A DNA stretch of 64,000 nt, taken from NCBI GenBank assembly GCA_015146655.1, contig VKHL01000081.1, positions 1 through 64,000 on the forward strand, written 5' to 3'. The notes beneath the pieces were generated by a model. That model saw nothing but the letters and a program-made list of their open reading frames with translations. It did no database searches and was not told where the DNA came from. The position numbers were made by a program, and so were the translations under genes. Within the stretch, counting starts at the first letter, position 1. Each line of letters opens with the position of its first letter. Source of the stretch: Ochromonas danica (Eukaryota > Sar > Chrysophyceae > Chromulinales > Chromulinaceae). Positions 54,701 through 63,218 of the stretch are shown one piece after another.

Positions 54701-56391
54701 ACTTCTTTGGTTGCTCTAAGACAGTCTTACGGTTAGAAGGAGAAGCGATCGAACCTGGCCATGAGTTACAATTGGATGTTTGGTTGCGAGTGGGTGCGAC
54801 AGGTTTGCAAAAGCTTTCCCTGCTTGCAGCGTATTCAGAGAATGCTGGAGGTCGAATCAAGTCTAGCTTTCTCTCCATGCAGGTAATTAGCATCTCGTAT
54901 TGTATTAGTGCTGGGTGACCATCTCATGCATGCTTGTCGTTTGTTCTCTCTCTTTCTCTCTCTAGATCACATGCTTGCCCTGTGCGAAGTTGTCTGTTCA
55001 ACTAATCCCTAAAATCTCGTCAGTGAAGGACTTCACGTTACTGGCCGAGTTGACGAATCTCTTCAAAGTTAGTCTGGCTGCTGATGCTCATCAACCTCGT
55101 GAAAGCAGCTTATCCTCCATGGACAGACCTAATATGAATGAACGTCATGCCATTCTTGATGAACAAGGAGTAAAGATGGTCGGATTGCGATTACTAGGCA
55201 GTGTACAGGAGAGTTGCAGTCGACCATTGGCTAACACTTCCTTTTCCGCTGAAGATGTCGAGCTCAAATATCTCACATGTGCAGGAGAGCGAGTTGTGGA
55301 CTGCTTCCCCATTCGATTTCTGACTCCTCAAGAGTGTTCGGCTCAAAATGGAGACTTCTGGCTTGTACCTATACAAGATGGAGAAAGAGAGGATTTCTTA
55401 CGAGTAGCGGGGCATGGAGCACATTTACAAGATCTAGTAGAAGGTTTTCAATATCTTTGGTATGCTGTTGAGTTTTTCGCAGACCTTGTCACAGCTGCTA
55501 AGATTGCTATTGAAGCGGAAGAGTTAGAAGCAGAAGCCTTGGGTCCACGCAGTATTGCAGATGTGCGAAGAGAGAGACAACAGAAAGGGCAAGAAGGAGG
55601 AGAGGAAACATCAGACACAGAGGCGGAAACACCTTTGTCAGAGGAAGTGACAGAGAAGACGTGTTCCACACATGATGCCATGAGCACCATTCAAGATATC
55701 ATCCAATTAGAGGCAAAGAGGAATGCCTTGTCAGTCTCTTTGCTTTGGGTGTGTCGATGGAGGAATAAAGTGCGATGGGGTCTTCATCATCTTCCTCATG
55801 TTGGACTGCCTTCCATTGCAGTACAAAAGAAGAACACGACAGCTATTCCAGCTGCCATGAAATCACTTGTTACCAATAATGCATTGCATAGCGAGGATAG
55901 TTTGATTGGTCAAACAGGCTTGCAGTTCGCATTGAAGCATGTTTCCACCTTCTCTCTTACTAGCACAACAAACAAGACCAATGTCCTTCCCGTTACCTTC
56001 ATCATTCGATCCTTTTCAAACAAACCTATCACATTGCAAGTTCGTGTCAAAGATGCTGGAGAAAAGGTGGTAGACAAGGGGCCTGGACAGATAGACTACG
56101 TCAAGAAGGAGAGCTTCCTGGGTCTTGCTTGGAGTGGCAAGGTTGGCTACAGCGATATCCACTTGCCTCCCTCGGGAGAGACTTCCATCGCATTCTACGC
56201 GCAAATCGCATCTGCTGGGGTTTTCAATGTCAACTGGTAAGTGCATCTCTCTGGGTTACATACACTCACTTCAATCGAGTTTGCTAATGATTGTTGTCTT
56301 TAGCTTTCAAGTGGCTTTGGGTCAAAGAGACGAACTTAGTGCAAACCACTTCCAGAACCTCTCGGGAGAGAGTTTGTTGTTTGTACACTAA
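51738..56391 (+). CDS. TRAPPC8: TRAPP complex subunit 8 (Trs85-like)
   Basis: Six exons (51738-51775, 51837-51929, 52009-52141, 52204-54882, 54966-56236, 56304-56391) join in phase to 1433 residues, almost the length of human TRAPPC8 (1435). The first three exons are tiny and easily missed: MNSGQELFRRWIG, then EYCAPVVIVTASAEAEKISL, then DGHIRFERVTELKTKTIE. These match the Trs85 opening (SPVVAVLCSP.AE....N). Next come YFPDHLSE, VKNVFKSFWRKPR (family: ATKKWFG), RYDKIETQTLLLADTAFMVR and MYKQVRDEYKADKS, the TPR-like core, then beta-sandwich domains in the last third. A His run near residue 740 is simple sequence. TRAPPC8 directs TRAPPIII to pre-autophagosomal and ER-Golgi membranes as a Rab1 GEF part. 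Confidence 0.9.
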
Positions 56392-56497
56392 CAACTTAGC
56401 CAAGCAAGATCTGGTTGAGATCCACCACTTTAATAATTCGGTCTTATATACATGCATGTTGTTGTACAGTAGCTACTACAGTAGTAAGTACGAGTAG

Positions 56498-58003
56498 TTA
56501 GAGTTCATCAGTATCGATGGATTTCTTGGCTTCGTGATCAATTTCTTGAATGCGACGCTGCAGCCAAGAGACAATGTCATGGTTCTCCGTCTCTTGGAAC
56601 TTTTGCACTAAACCTTGCAGTTGCATGACATGCTCCTCAGGATCTTCTGCCCAGGTAGTGTAGGCAATCTCCAACCATCGCTCAAAGCCAGAGTTATCAG
56701 ATCCTGGCAGCACTTCCACAGTAGCGCTTCCTCCCTCTGCGGAAGATTCCAAGAATCTGCCCGCCTCGGCAGTCACGAGCACATTAGGGACTTCAATATA
56801 TCCCACACCAGGAGCCAAGGCTCCCAAGCGTTGTAATGGCTCATCGTCCACATCAACAACGATTATCATGCGAGCTCCAGCCTCTTGGCCATGCAAAGCC
56901 TTGACATCGAAACGACAACCTCCCCGATGGACCACCAAGGCCACATAATCCTTGTCCTCGGATATAATGTTCATCAATGGTGAGCAAGCATCGATTGGAT
57001 CAGCCAGCACAACACGCAAAGAAGACTCCACAGGCAATGGCGCGCCGAAATTGGAAGACAAAAACTCAAACGATCGCACTTGACGGTCAGCCTTACGCAC
57101 TCGAAGACGACCCCAAGAGACTTCAGCAAGCAGTGCACGTTCTTCTTCCAATAGTGGTAGACATTTCCCACCTGTTTGACATTTGATGGGTACAATATGA
57201 ACAGGCAGTCGATGGTCAACAAATCGTAAAGCCGCGGTGAGTGGTGCCCAGCTTTGATTGCTCATCCCCAACACTGTGAAGGTCCCGAGAGATGCCACAG
57301 CAGCCTCAGTGATGTTCTTATCAACTCCTAGACCAGAGGATGGATGGTCAAGGCGGTCCTCAGTGTTGGCAATGATCAATCCCGCCGCATTGTGTGCCTT
57401 GGCCAGCAACGCTTTCTGCAAGAAGGTGCAATTACCTCGTCTAGCCAAGACAAAGTCTCCTCCATAATCCAGACCGTCAACAGCTTCACACTCTAACGTA
57501 GTGTTCGACAGACGCAAGGCGACTGCCCCCACAGGCGGTGGACCGCCAAAGGAGCCCAGCGCGTATTCCATCGCCTGTACGCCGTGGGGCAGATAGAGAC
57601 GGCCATAGACGAGCTTCTTGCGGTCTTCTAACTCTGGTCGACTTGTCTCTTGCGGCACAGTGGCAAGGTCATAAAGCTGTGCGATCTTCTCACGAAGACG
57701 TGTCACGTTGTCTTTACCAAACCCTTCCCAGTCCATGGACATGATCTGGAAGTCCATGGAAGACAGTTTCAATAAGAGACGTGTCTCCGTCACACCCATC
57801 TTGACAAAGTGTCGTAGATAAGTTGTCATGTCCAGCTCAGCCAACACGTCTTGGAGGGGCGGCAACACGTCAACATTCAGTTTGACTGTTGGCTTAGGAG
57901 GTATCTTAGAAGAAGGAACTGGACCCTTCTTCTTGCTTCTACTTTGGGCTAGAATAGTCAGTAGAAGAGTACAGAAAATTAAATAAATGATAGAAACCTT
58001 CAT
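56498..58003 (-). CDS. ER-lumenal protein with two protease-associated domains and a TDEL end
   Basis: 501 residues from ATG 58003; the open frame begins at a TTG at 58015. A signal peptide (VSIIYLIFCTLLLTILAQS) opens the protein. A SAM-like helical block (TTYLRHFVKMGVTETRLLLK, about residues 60-110) follows. Two PA domains come next: VLARRGNCTFLQKALLAKAH with NAAGLIIANTED, and VALVVHRGGCRFDVKALHGQ with EAGARMIIVVDVDDE. Both keep the RG(x)C(x)F strand-turn typical of PA domains. The protein ends in SIDTDEL; a C-terminal xDEL is an ER-retrieval signal (KDEL type), so it is probably retained in the ER lumen. No protease domain is attached. PA domains bind cargo or substrate, as in vacuolar sorting receptors. 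It is divergent from the gene at 58178. Confidence 0.7.
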   Translation of the reverse strand: MKVSIIYLIFCTLLLTILAQSRSKKKGPVPSSKIPPKPTVKLNVDVLPPLQDVLAELDMTTYLRHFVKMGVTETRLLLKLSSMDFQIMSMDWEGFGKDNVTRLREKIAQLYDLATVPQETSRPELEDRKKLVYGRLYLPHGVQAMEYALGSFGGPPPVGAVALRLSNTTLECEAVDGLDYGGDFVLARRGNCTFLQKALLAKAHNAAGLIIANTEDRLDHPSSGLGVDKNITEAAVASLGTFTVLGMSNQSWAPLTAALRFVDHRLPVHIVPIKCQTGGKCLPLLEEERALLAEVSWGRLRVRKADRQVRSFEFLSSNFGAPLPVESSLRVVLADPIDACSPLMNIISEDKDYVALVVHRGGCRFDVKALHGQEAGARMIIVVDVDDEPLQRLGALAPGVGYIEVPNVLVTAEAGRFLESSAEGGSATVEVLPGSDNSGFERWLEIAYTTWAEDPEEHVMQLQGLVQKFQETENHDIVSWLQRRIQEIDHEAKKSIDTDEL

Positions 58004-58039
58004 TCTGGTAGTCAATCTTCAACACTATTAATTCCCATT

Positions 58040-58160
58040 AGATCTGGAGATCTGGAGGTCTGCATTTGGATATTTAGAAATCTGTCTTTCTGAACATCTG
58101 GCAATCTGGAAGTTTGGCATTTTGGAAGTCTAGGCTAGCGGTCTGGCGGTCTGGGTTGTA
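58040..58160. repeat. Degenerate short tandem repeat of TCTGGA-type units in a divergent promoter
   Basis: About ten spaced units with the theme (A/T)TCTGG or TTTGG: GATCTGGAGATCTGGAGGTC, CATTTGGATATT, CATCTGGCAATCTGGAAG, CATTTTGGAAGTC, GCGGTCTGGCGGTCTGGG. Spacing is roughly 9-20 bp. It fills most of the 174 bp between the starts at 58003 (minus) and 58178 (plus). It contains ATCTGGAGATCT at 58042-58053, also present at 45692-45703. Confidence 0.6.
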
Positions 58161-58177
58161 AGGGTTGGATCCACCAT

Positions 58178-59791
58178 ATGGTTGAGAAAGATCGCTCAAT
58201 CTGGTTGATGATGACGTTCTTCCTGCATGACCTTCCAAGACATCTCTTGTTGACATTTTTATCACAATGGATCGATATTGCTAGTTTAGTATCTTTAGAC
58301 ACAGCTCATTGCCATCATAGTTATCGAAAAGAATGGTTGGCATTATTACGTGATCCTCAACTACAACTAACTGACACCTCACTACAAACAATGAGTCAGA
58401 CACAACAAGGAACGAAGCTATTACACTTTATTGTCTGGACGATTCATCGCGAGGTCACTCTGTCTTCTCTCTTCATTGACAGCTCGCAGTGGCAGACAAT
58501 GGCCAGATTGCCGTTCTTCCGCTTCCCCACAGTGCACTCCTTGCACTTCATAGAGAAAGACCTGCCTTTCCAAGCTGATCTCTTCAGAACGTTCTTGTCT
58601 TTCTTCCCTGAGTTAACAGAGGTGGATTGCTCGTTGTGGGCGAAGATGCCCGAGGAAGCGCTGGCAGTGTTGTTGGAATTGTTCTGCCCCATACACTCTC
58701 TGCGACTCTTCCCCTGCCACCACCTCTCAGCCTCTGCTGTCACGATGTTGACGGAGTACTTCAAAGGGAGCTTGAAGTTCTTTTCTTTTGAAGGTGTAGA
58801 TGAGTCGTTGGCGAGGTCACTCATTGGTCTGCAAGGCCTGGCCATTGGCTGCGATCTGCTTTCCTCCCACGCGTTGCTCTCTTGCTGCATTCGCCAAAAC
58901 CTACAGTCTCTCACACTCGTCGGGACGAAGGAAGTAACAGATGGACATGGTTTGGTGAGTGACCTAGTTCGACAGTGTGGTCAGAAGTTGCGCTCGCTGG
59001 ATCTCTCGAGTTTCGCAGCTGCTCCTGTCTCTGCTCTACCCGCCATCCTCCAAACCTGCACAAGACTTGAAATGGTAGCTATTGGCTCCATGACATGCCA
59101 ACTATCCCGAGTAGAAAGAGAGGTGGCAATAACTCTTTCTTCTCCACAACCATCTGTAGAAGATGTGTTGAGATATTTTAGAGAAGAAGGTTGGCAGATT
59201 CGATGTTTGAAAGTTTTGTGTAAAGAGTTGATGTCTGGGACAGAGAGTTGCTTGGATTTATTGAATGGCCAAGTAAGACTAGAGGCTCTTGTGCTACCAC
59301 TTCCTTGTCAGCTTCCTTCAGTGGAGAATTGGCAGTCTCTGTGGACCACATCGGGACAGAGATTACAAACTCTGCACCTCCACAATTGTGAAGCTCTACT
59401 TGATTTATACATTGAAACTTGGCATAACAGCTTCCCTGTTCTTCGATCCATCGGTTTGTATGGGGCCAGTAGAGTGACTTCCAGAGCATTTCAAAACCTT
59501 CTAACTGCTTGGAAGGCGCGCAAACTGCAAAGACTAATAGTACCAGGATGTGTACAGTTTGATGGTGAATGTCTCAAATTAGCGATTTTGTCCTTTTCTT
59601 CCAGTCTGTTATGTCTCGATCTAGCGGGTACGAGTGTCTCCAAGGATTGTCTGTTGGCATTGTTTCCACATTCTCAATTGCTAGCGAAATGTGTCAGAAT
59701 TCTCCCTTTTGATCAGAATTGTGATAAATGCAATCCAGAAGATGTTGATATGCTAGCAGAGAAGAGTTGCACACCACATCGAGGATTGTAA
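58178..59791 (+). CDS. F-box/leucine-rich-repeat-like protein
   Basis: A single exon of 537 residues from ATG 58178. The start has an F-box-like stretch (LHDLPRHLLLTFLSQWIDIA, then SLVSLDTAHCHHSYRKEWL). It is followed by many irregular leucine-rich repeats: FFPELTEVDCS, IHSLRLFPC, NLQSLTLVGTKEVTDG, KLRSLDLSSF, RLEMVAIGSM, RLQTLHLHNC, VLRSIGLYGASRVTSRAF, SLLCLDLAGTSVSKDCL. If the F-box is real it would be an SCF substrate receptor; otherwise a general LRR scaffold. It converges on the LRR protein at 60184-61863, which has similar repeat style, so the two may be old paralogues. Confidence 0.6.
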   Translation: MVEKDRSIWLMMTFFLHDLPRHLLLTFLSQWIDIASLVSLDTAHCHHSYRKEWLALLRDPQLQLTDTSLQTMSQTQQGTKLLHFIVWTIHREVTLSSLFIDSSQWQTMARLPFFRFPTVHSLHFIEKDLPFQADLFRTFLSFFPELTEVDCSLWAKMPEEALAVLLELFCPIHSLRLFPCHHLSASAVTMLTEYFKGSLKFFSFEGVDESLARSLIGLQGLAIGCDLLSSHALLSCCIRQNLQSLTLVGTKEVTDGHGLVSDLVRQCGQKLRSLDLSSFAAAPVSALPAILQTCTRLEMVAIGSMTCQLSRVEREVAITLSSPQPSVEDVLRYFREEGWQIRCLKVLCKELMSGTESCLDLLNGQVRLEALVLPLPCQLPSVENWQSLWTTSGQRLQTLHLHNCEALLDLYIETWHNSFPVLRSIGLYGASRVTSRAFQNLLTAWKARKLQRLIVPGCVQFDGECLKLAILSFSSSLLCLDLAGTSVSKDCLLALFPHSQLLAKCVRILPFDQNCDKCNPEDVDMLAEKSCTPHRGL

Positions 59792-60183
59792 TGATGATGA
59801 TATGTGGTGCTTCTATTTCTCACTCTCATTCTCATAGGCACGAGACGAAGATTCATGATTCGTTAGTGTTGTTATTGTTGTTGTTGTTGTTGGATTGTTT
59901 GTCTGCTTGATGTTCTCTGGATAGATTGCGCATACTATCGAAAAGAACTCTAATGTGCTTGCCGTTCCCTCTGTTTGTGTTTTGCCAATCGAATAAGAGA
60001 GCAATTGACATTTTGCTGACACAACATGAAAATCAAAATCAGCATGTTGTAAGCTTTAAAAACAAATGTGAGTACCACTAGTGTCCTCAAATCCGAAAAA
60101 GGCATCAGCCGCTAAGAAAGAGATGAATCGAGAACAGACAAGGAGATCTGAGATCGGAATCTGAGATCGGGAGCTGAATTGCG
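59792..60183. other. Gap between two convergent LRR genes, simple repeats
   Basis: 392 bp of 3' flanks. It contains a GTT/TTG run at about 59870-59893 and a tandem duplication of the 13-mer theme ATCTGAGATCGGA at about 60148-60174. A minus frame here is the translation of the simple repeat. Confidence 0.55.
60148..60174 (+). repeat. Short tandem duplication, ATCTGAGATCGG theme
   Basis: Two adjacent copies of ATCTGAGATCGG separated by a single A, just before the stop codon of the minus-strand LRR gene. Confidence 0.7.
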
Positions 60184-61863
60184 TTAAGTGAGGAGAAGGT
60201 GTGTGGGTGGACGCGCTCCACGGCGCTTGAGATCGAGCATGAAGGCTTCTCGGTCCTCTTCGGTAACTTCGTCACTGCTCTTCCTGCCAAGAAACAGCTT
60301 GAGCAAGCCGTCATCGGTAAGATTAGTACCTTCTATCTGTACTTCTTTCAGTGTGGGAAATGATTCCGCCACACCCAATAGAAGAACATCCGATGTCCAG
60401 TTACAGTGAGCCAGGAAGATGCCTAATGACTTACCAGGGACTCCTTTGAATAACTTGGCTTCTAAAGTCTTGCGAATATCACGACACTGGATTGATATGC
60501 AAGAGGTGAGAGCTCCCTGGACCTCTAGAACACTCAGTTTGGGGGTATTGTCACGAAGACACAGAAGAAGAGCATCATTGAAGACTTGGCCATTCTTCAA
60601 AGAAAGAAACCGCAGATTTGGCACTCGAGACAGCAACGCCAAGAGATCATCGCTGACAACATCAGGAGCAAGGGTTACTTTCAACTCAATGAAATCCTCG
60701 ATGTTCGCGTGGCCAGCCAGTAGCCTCAAGTCAGAGGAAGTGACTATCACACCTCGAAGATGTTTCAATCGCAGATGGGATAACAGCATCTCTCCCAAAT
60801 AGCTTTCAAGACCTTCTTGCATAGTCCAAGTGCAAGATGACAGGTCAACAGTCATTGGGAAGAGACTGATGAAGGACAGATGAGGGCATTTATTCGTTAA
60901 CTCCTTGATCAACGCCGCCGTCACAGGAGGTCCTCTGCTATACTCAATTCGAAGAGACTTCAGATTGCCACAAATCGAAGCGACAGTGCGGATCAAATCT
61001 GACGTGGCAGGGCAAAGCACAGGCAGGACATCTTCTTCACTATCACCACTAGCAGTAGCAGGAGGAGGAGGAGGTAAATAGAACATCAAGTTCTCTAGTG
61101 TCTTATGATTCTTTTGCAGTAACAAGGCAACTCCATCTACAGTGAGATCCACCACTGAGAGCTTCAACTTGCGCAGAGAATGGCAAGAGTTGGCGAGGAG
61201 GCGCAGCTCTTCCTCACTGCGGAAGGCCATGGTTGCTAACTCTTCCAAACCCTTCCCAGCAGCTTTCTCGATGACTTCTAATAATGCCTGAGAAGTGATT
61301 CTATTTGATGAGCGCACATCCAAACCTTTCAAAGAAAGTCTTTGACAGTGAGGAAGAGGTTGAAGGAAAGTCTTCAAGGCCACGTCATTCAAGTCACAGC
61401 CATCAAGGAATCGGAAGTAGGAAGCATGAGGGAAGGCTTGGAGAAGGACGGCGAGGATGTGTGGATTGACAGCCATAGAGGTAGACGAGGAATACAATTC
61501 TACCCCTGCTATACCAAGCAAGGGACTAACCCCTGAAGCCATTCCATGGAAATGAGACAGAGCAGTAACTGAAAGAGGATACGTTTTCAGTTTTAAATGA
61601 TGATTTGAAGCCCATTGACAGAAACTGAAAAACGGTTTTCCTTCCTTCTTGATAGATAAGGATAAGATCGTGTTTTTCAGTTTTTTACAATGAAAAGATC
61701 TTTCAGGAAAGCTCTCTAGTATGAGAAGGAATTGGTCATGATGTTCTTGTGAAGAGAAGGCGATATCCATAGCCGACCAAGTACCCAAATCAATTCCTAT
61801 CCACCCATAATATACTGCTTGAATCAAATGCTTGGGCCAATCAAAGAAAGTAGAGGTTGTCAT
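60184..61863 (-). CDS. Leucine-rich-repeat-like protein
   Basis: A single exon of about 559 residues from ATG 61863; the open frame starts at a TTG two codons earlier. It carries repeated LRR-type strands: HCQRLSLKGLDVRSSN, SLRKLKLSVVDLTVDG, NLKSLRIEYSRGPPV, RLKHLRGVIVTSSDLR, NLRFLSLKNGQVFNDALL, TLKEVQIEGTNLTDDGLLKL. No F-box is clear at the N-terminus (PKHLIQAVYYGWIGIDLGTW). The last 25 residues are charged. Repeats and cysteine-poor composition suggest an intracellular binding scaffold. The gene contains the only coding copy of TTCCATGGAA (61542-61551). Confidence 0.6.
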   Translation of the reverse strand: MTTSTFFDWPKHLIQAVYYGWIGIDLGTWSAMDIAFSSQEHHDQFLLILESFPERSFHCKKLKNTILSLSIKKEGKPFFSFCQWASNHHLKLKTYPLSVTALSHFHGMASGVSPLLGIAGVELYSSSTSMAVNPHILAVLLQAFPHASYFRFLDGCDLNDVALKTFLQPLPHCQRLSLKGLDVRSSNRITSQALLEVIEKAAGKGLEELATMAFRSEEELRLLANSCHSLRKLKLSVVDLTVDGVALLLQKNHKTLENLMFYLPPPPPATASGDSEEDVLPVLCPATSDLIRTVASICGNLKSLRIEYSRGPPVTAALIKELTNKCPHLSFISLFPMTVDLSSCTWTMQEGLESYLGEMLLSHLRLKHLRGVIVTSSDLRLLAGHANIEDFIELKVTLAPDVVSDDLLALLSRVPNLRFLSLKNGQVFNDALLLCLRDNTPKLSVLEVQGALTSCISIQCRDIRKTLEAKLFKGVPGKSLGIFLAHCNWTSDVLLLGVAESFPTLKEVQIEGTNLTDDGLLKLFLGRKSSDEVTEEDREAFMLDLKRRGARPPTHLLLT

Positions 61864-62228
61864 ATCCAAAGTATTCCTATGTCAACCAATTGGAATGTTC
61901 TGTTGTCTATGGCAGACAGTCTATTTACAAGTACTGTACAGTATTCTTTCTTTCTCCATCAACACCCCCAGACCCCACCACCACTGCAACATCATACAAT
62001 ATCAACGTTAACTTAACAAGGAATCTTCCTAGAAAACGCGTTTGTTCAGTAAATACATAAACGGACTTCTTCCCTCTCAGCCTGGTCTCATCATATCCCA
62101 GCAGAGAGAAGGACGACTTCAGTGAGTACTACTATAGTCTAGTACTGTACTGAGTGTAGAGTGTAGTAGACTAGCTAGACTAACAGGTCAAAGAGGTGGA
62201 CGACCAAGCAGTTGCTGGTGTGATTGAT
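61864..62228. other. Divergent promoter region, nothing recognised
   Basis: 365 bp between the minus-strand LRR start and the SFT2 gene. Contains CTAGACTA/AGTACTGTAC-like short palindromic words at about 62130-62185 and a CCA/CACC-rich patch. No TTCCATGGAA copy. Confidence 0.45.
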
Positions 62229-62963
62229 ATGCAATATCGAAATATGACGTCTAACTCCTCTAATTCCTTCTCCACATGGTTGGCAACACAGTCTCAACAA
62301 CAATCATCTTCATCATCAGCTTCTTCTTCTTCTTCTTCCCAGAAGCACCATAACAACAGTAGCAGTAGCAGCTATGATGGCAGTATCTTTGGACAACTTG
62401 GAGCCATCCGCGACTCTTTCGCCAGTCAACTCGAAGGACTCTCCGGAGCCCTGCCAGAGGCTGGACCTCTCAGCGCGGCCTTCAGAGAGCGTCTCACCTG
62501 GTCGCTGTATTTGCTTCTCGGGGCAGCGGGCTTTGGAGCCTTGGCTGTCCTCGTGGGACTGCCCACACTCGCTCTGAGGCCATCCAAGTTCGTTCTGTGT
62601 CTTTCCCTGTGCACACTGTTAGCTGCGAGTAGTGTGGTAGTGCTACAGAAGCCCACGGTCTTCTTCTCCTCTCTCTTAGCAGGCGGTTGGACGTCTTCTT
62701 CGCCTGTGCTAGTCCTCTTCCTCTCTCAGATGGTCACACTCTACATCACTGTGTTCATCCACCGCTACCTCTATGTCCTCGTAGCTGCTGGTGTGCAGGT
62801 GGTGTGTTTGCTCTTCTATTTGGCGTCTTTCGTGCCGGGAGGGGCCAAGGGCCTGCAGCTTCTCCTGCGGATGCTCTATGCTGTTATTTCTACTGCTATT
62901 ACACCTTGCTTCTATGTGGCAAAGGGTGTAGCTGCTCAGTGCATGCGATCGCTTTGCACCTAA
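62229..62963 (+). CDS. SFT2-family Golgi vesicle-transport protein
   Basis: 244 residues from ATG 62229; the frame extends back to a GTG at 62196. The N-terminus is a disordered Ser/Gln-rich stretch with a long serine run (about residues 22-50). Four membrane helices follow: LYLLLGAAGFGALAVLVGLP, KFVLCLSLCTLLAASSVVVL, SSPVLVLFLSQMVTLYITVF, VAAGVQVVCLLFYLASFVPG. FYLASFVPGGAKGLQLLLR matches the SFT2 ending (WYxLSYIPGG...). SFT2/GOT1 proteins act in fusion of endosome-derived vesicles with the late Golgi. In-frame DNA for the Ser run is TCN-rich and prone to length change. Confidence 0.85.
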   Translation: MQYRNMTSNSSNSFSTWLATQSQQQSSSSSASSSSSSQKHHNNSSSSSYDGSIFGQLGAIRDSFASQLEGLSGALPEAGPLSAAFRERLTWSLYLLLGAAGFGALAVLVGLPTLALRPSKFVLCLSLCTLLAASSVVVLQKPTVFFSSLLAGGWTSSSPVLVLFLSQMVTLYITVFIHRYLYVLVAAGVQVVCLLFYLASFVPGGAKGLQLLLRMLYAVISTAITPCFYVAKGVAAQCMRSLCT

Positions 62964-63218
62964 TTTAGCTATCTGCTAACACAAACAATGTCTGTCTCTC
63001 TCTGTCTGCCTTCTTGTACTGTATATAGCACACCATAACTAACTGAGCAATATCATCTATACCACTAACCTCTATTGCATAGTAACCATAACTAATGAGT
63101 AGCATCTGGTTCATACCATAAAGTCAATCTCATCGTTTTCAATTTATCGCACAAACACAAAACACAAACACTATTGATAATTGATAATAGCAGTGTATCC
63201 ACATGAGAACGAACAGGA
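62964..63218. other. Convergent 3' flank, nothing recognised
   Basis: Tail-to-tail gap between the SFT2 gene and the partial minus-strand gene. CTCTCTGT-rich at the start, AT-rich later; no RNA gene or repeat of note. Confidence 0.4.

Noticed and set aside
61542-61551. Seventh TTCCATGGAA copy as a promoter element
   Set aside because: It lies well inside the coding exon of the minus-strand LRR gene, about 320 bp from its start, so a promoter role is unlikely there.
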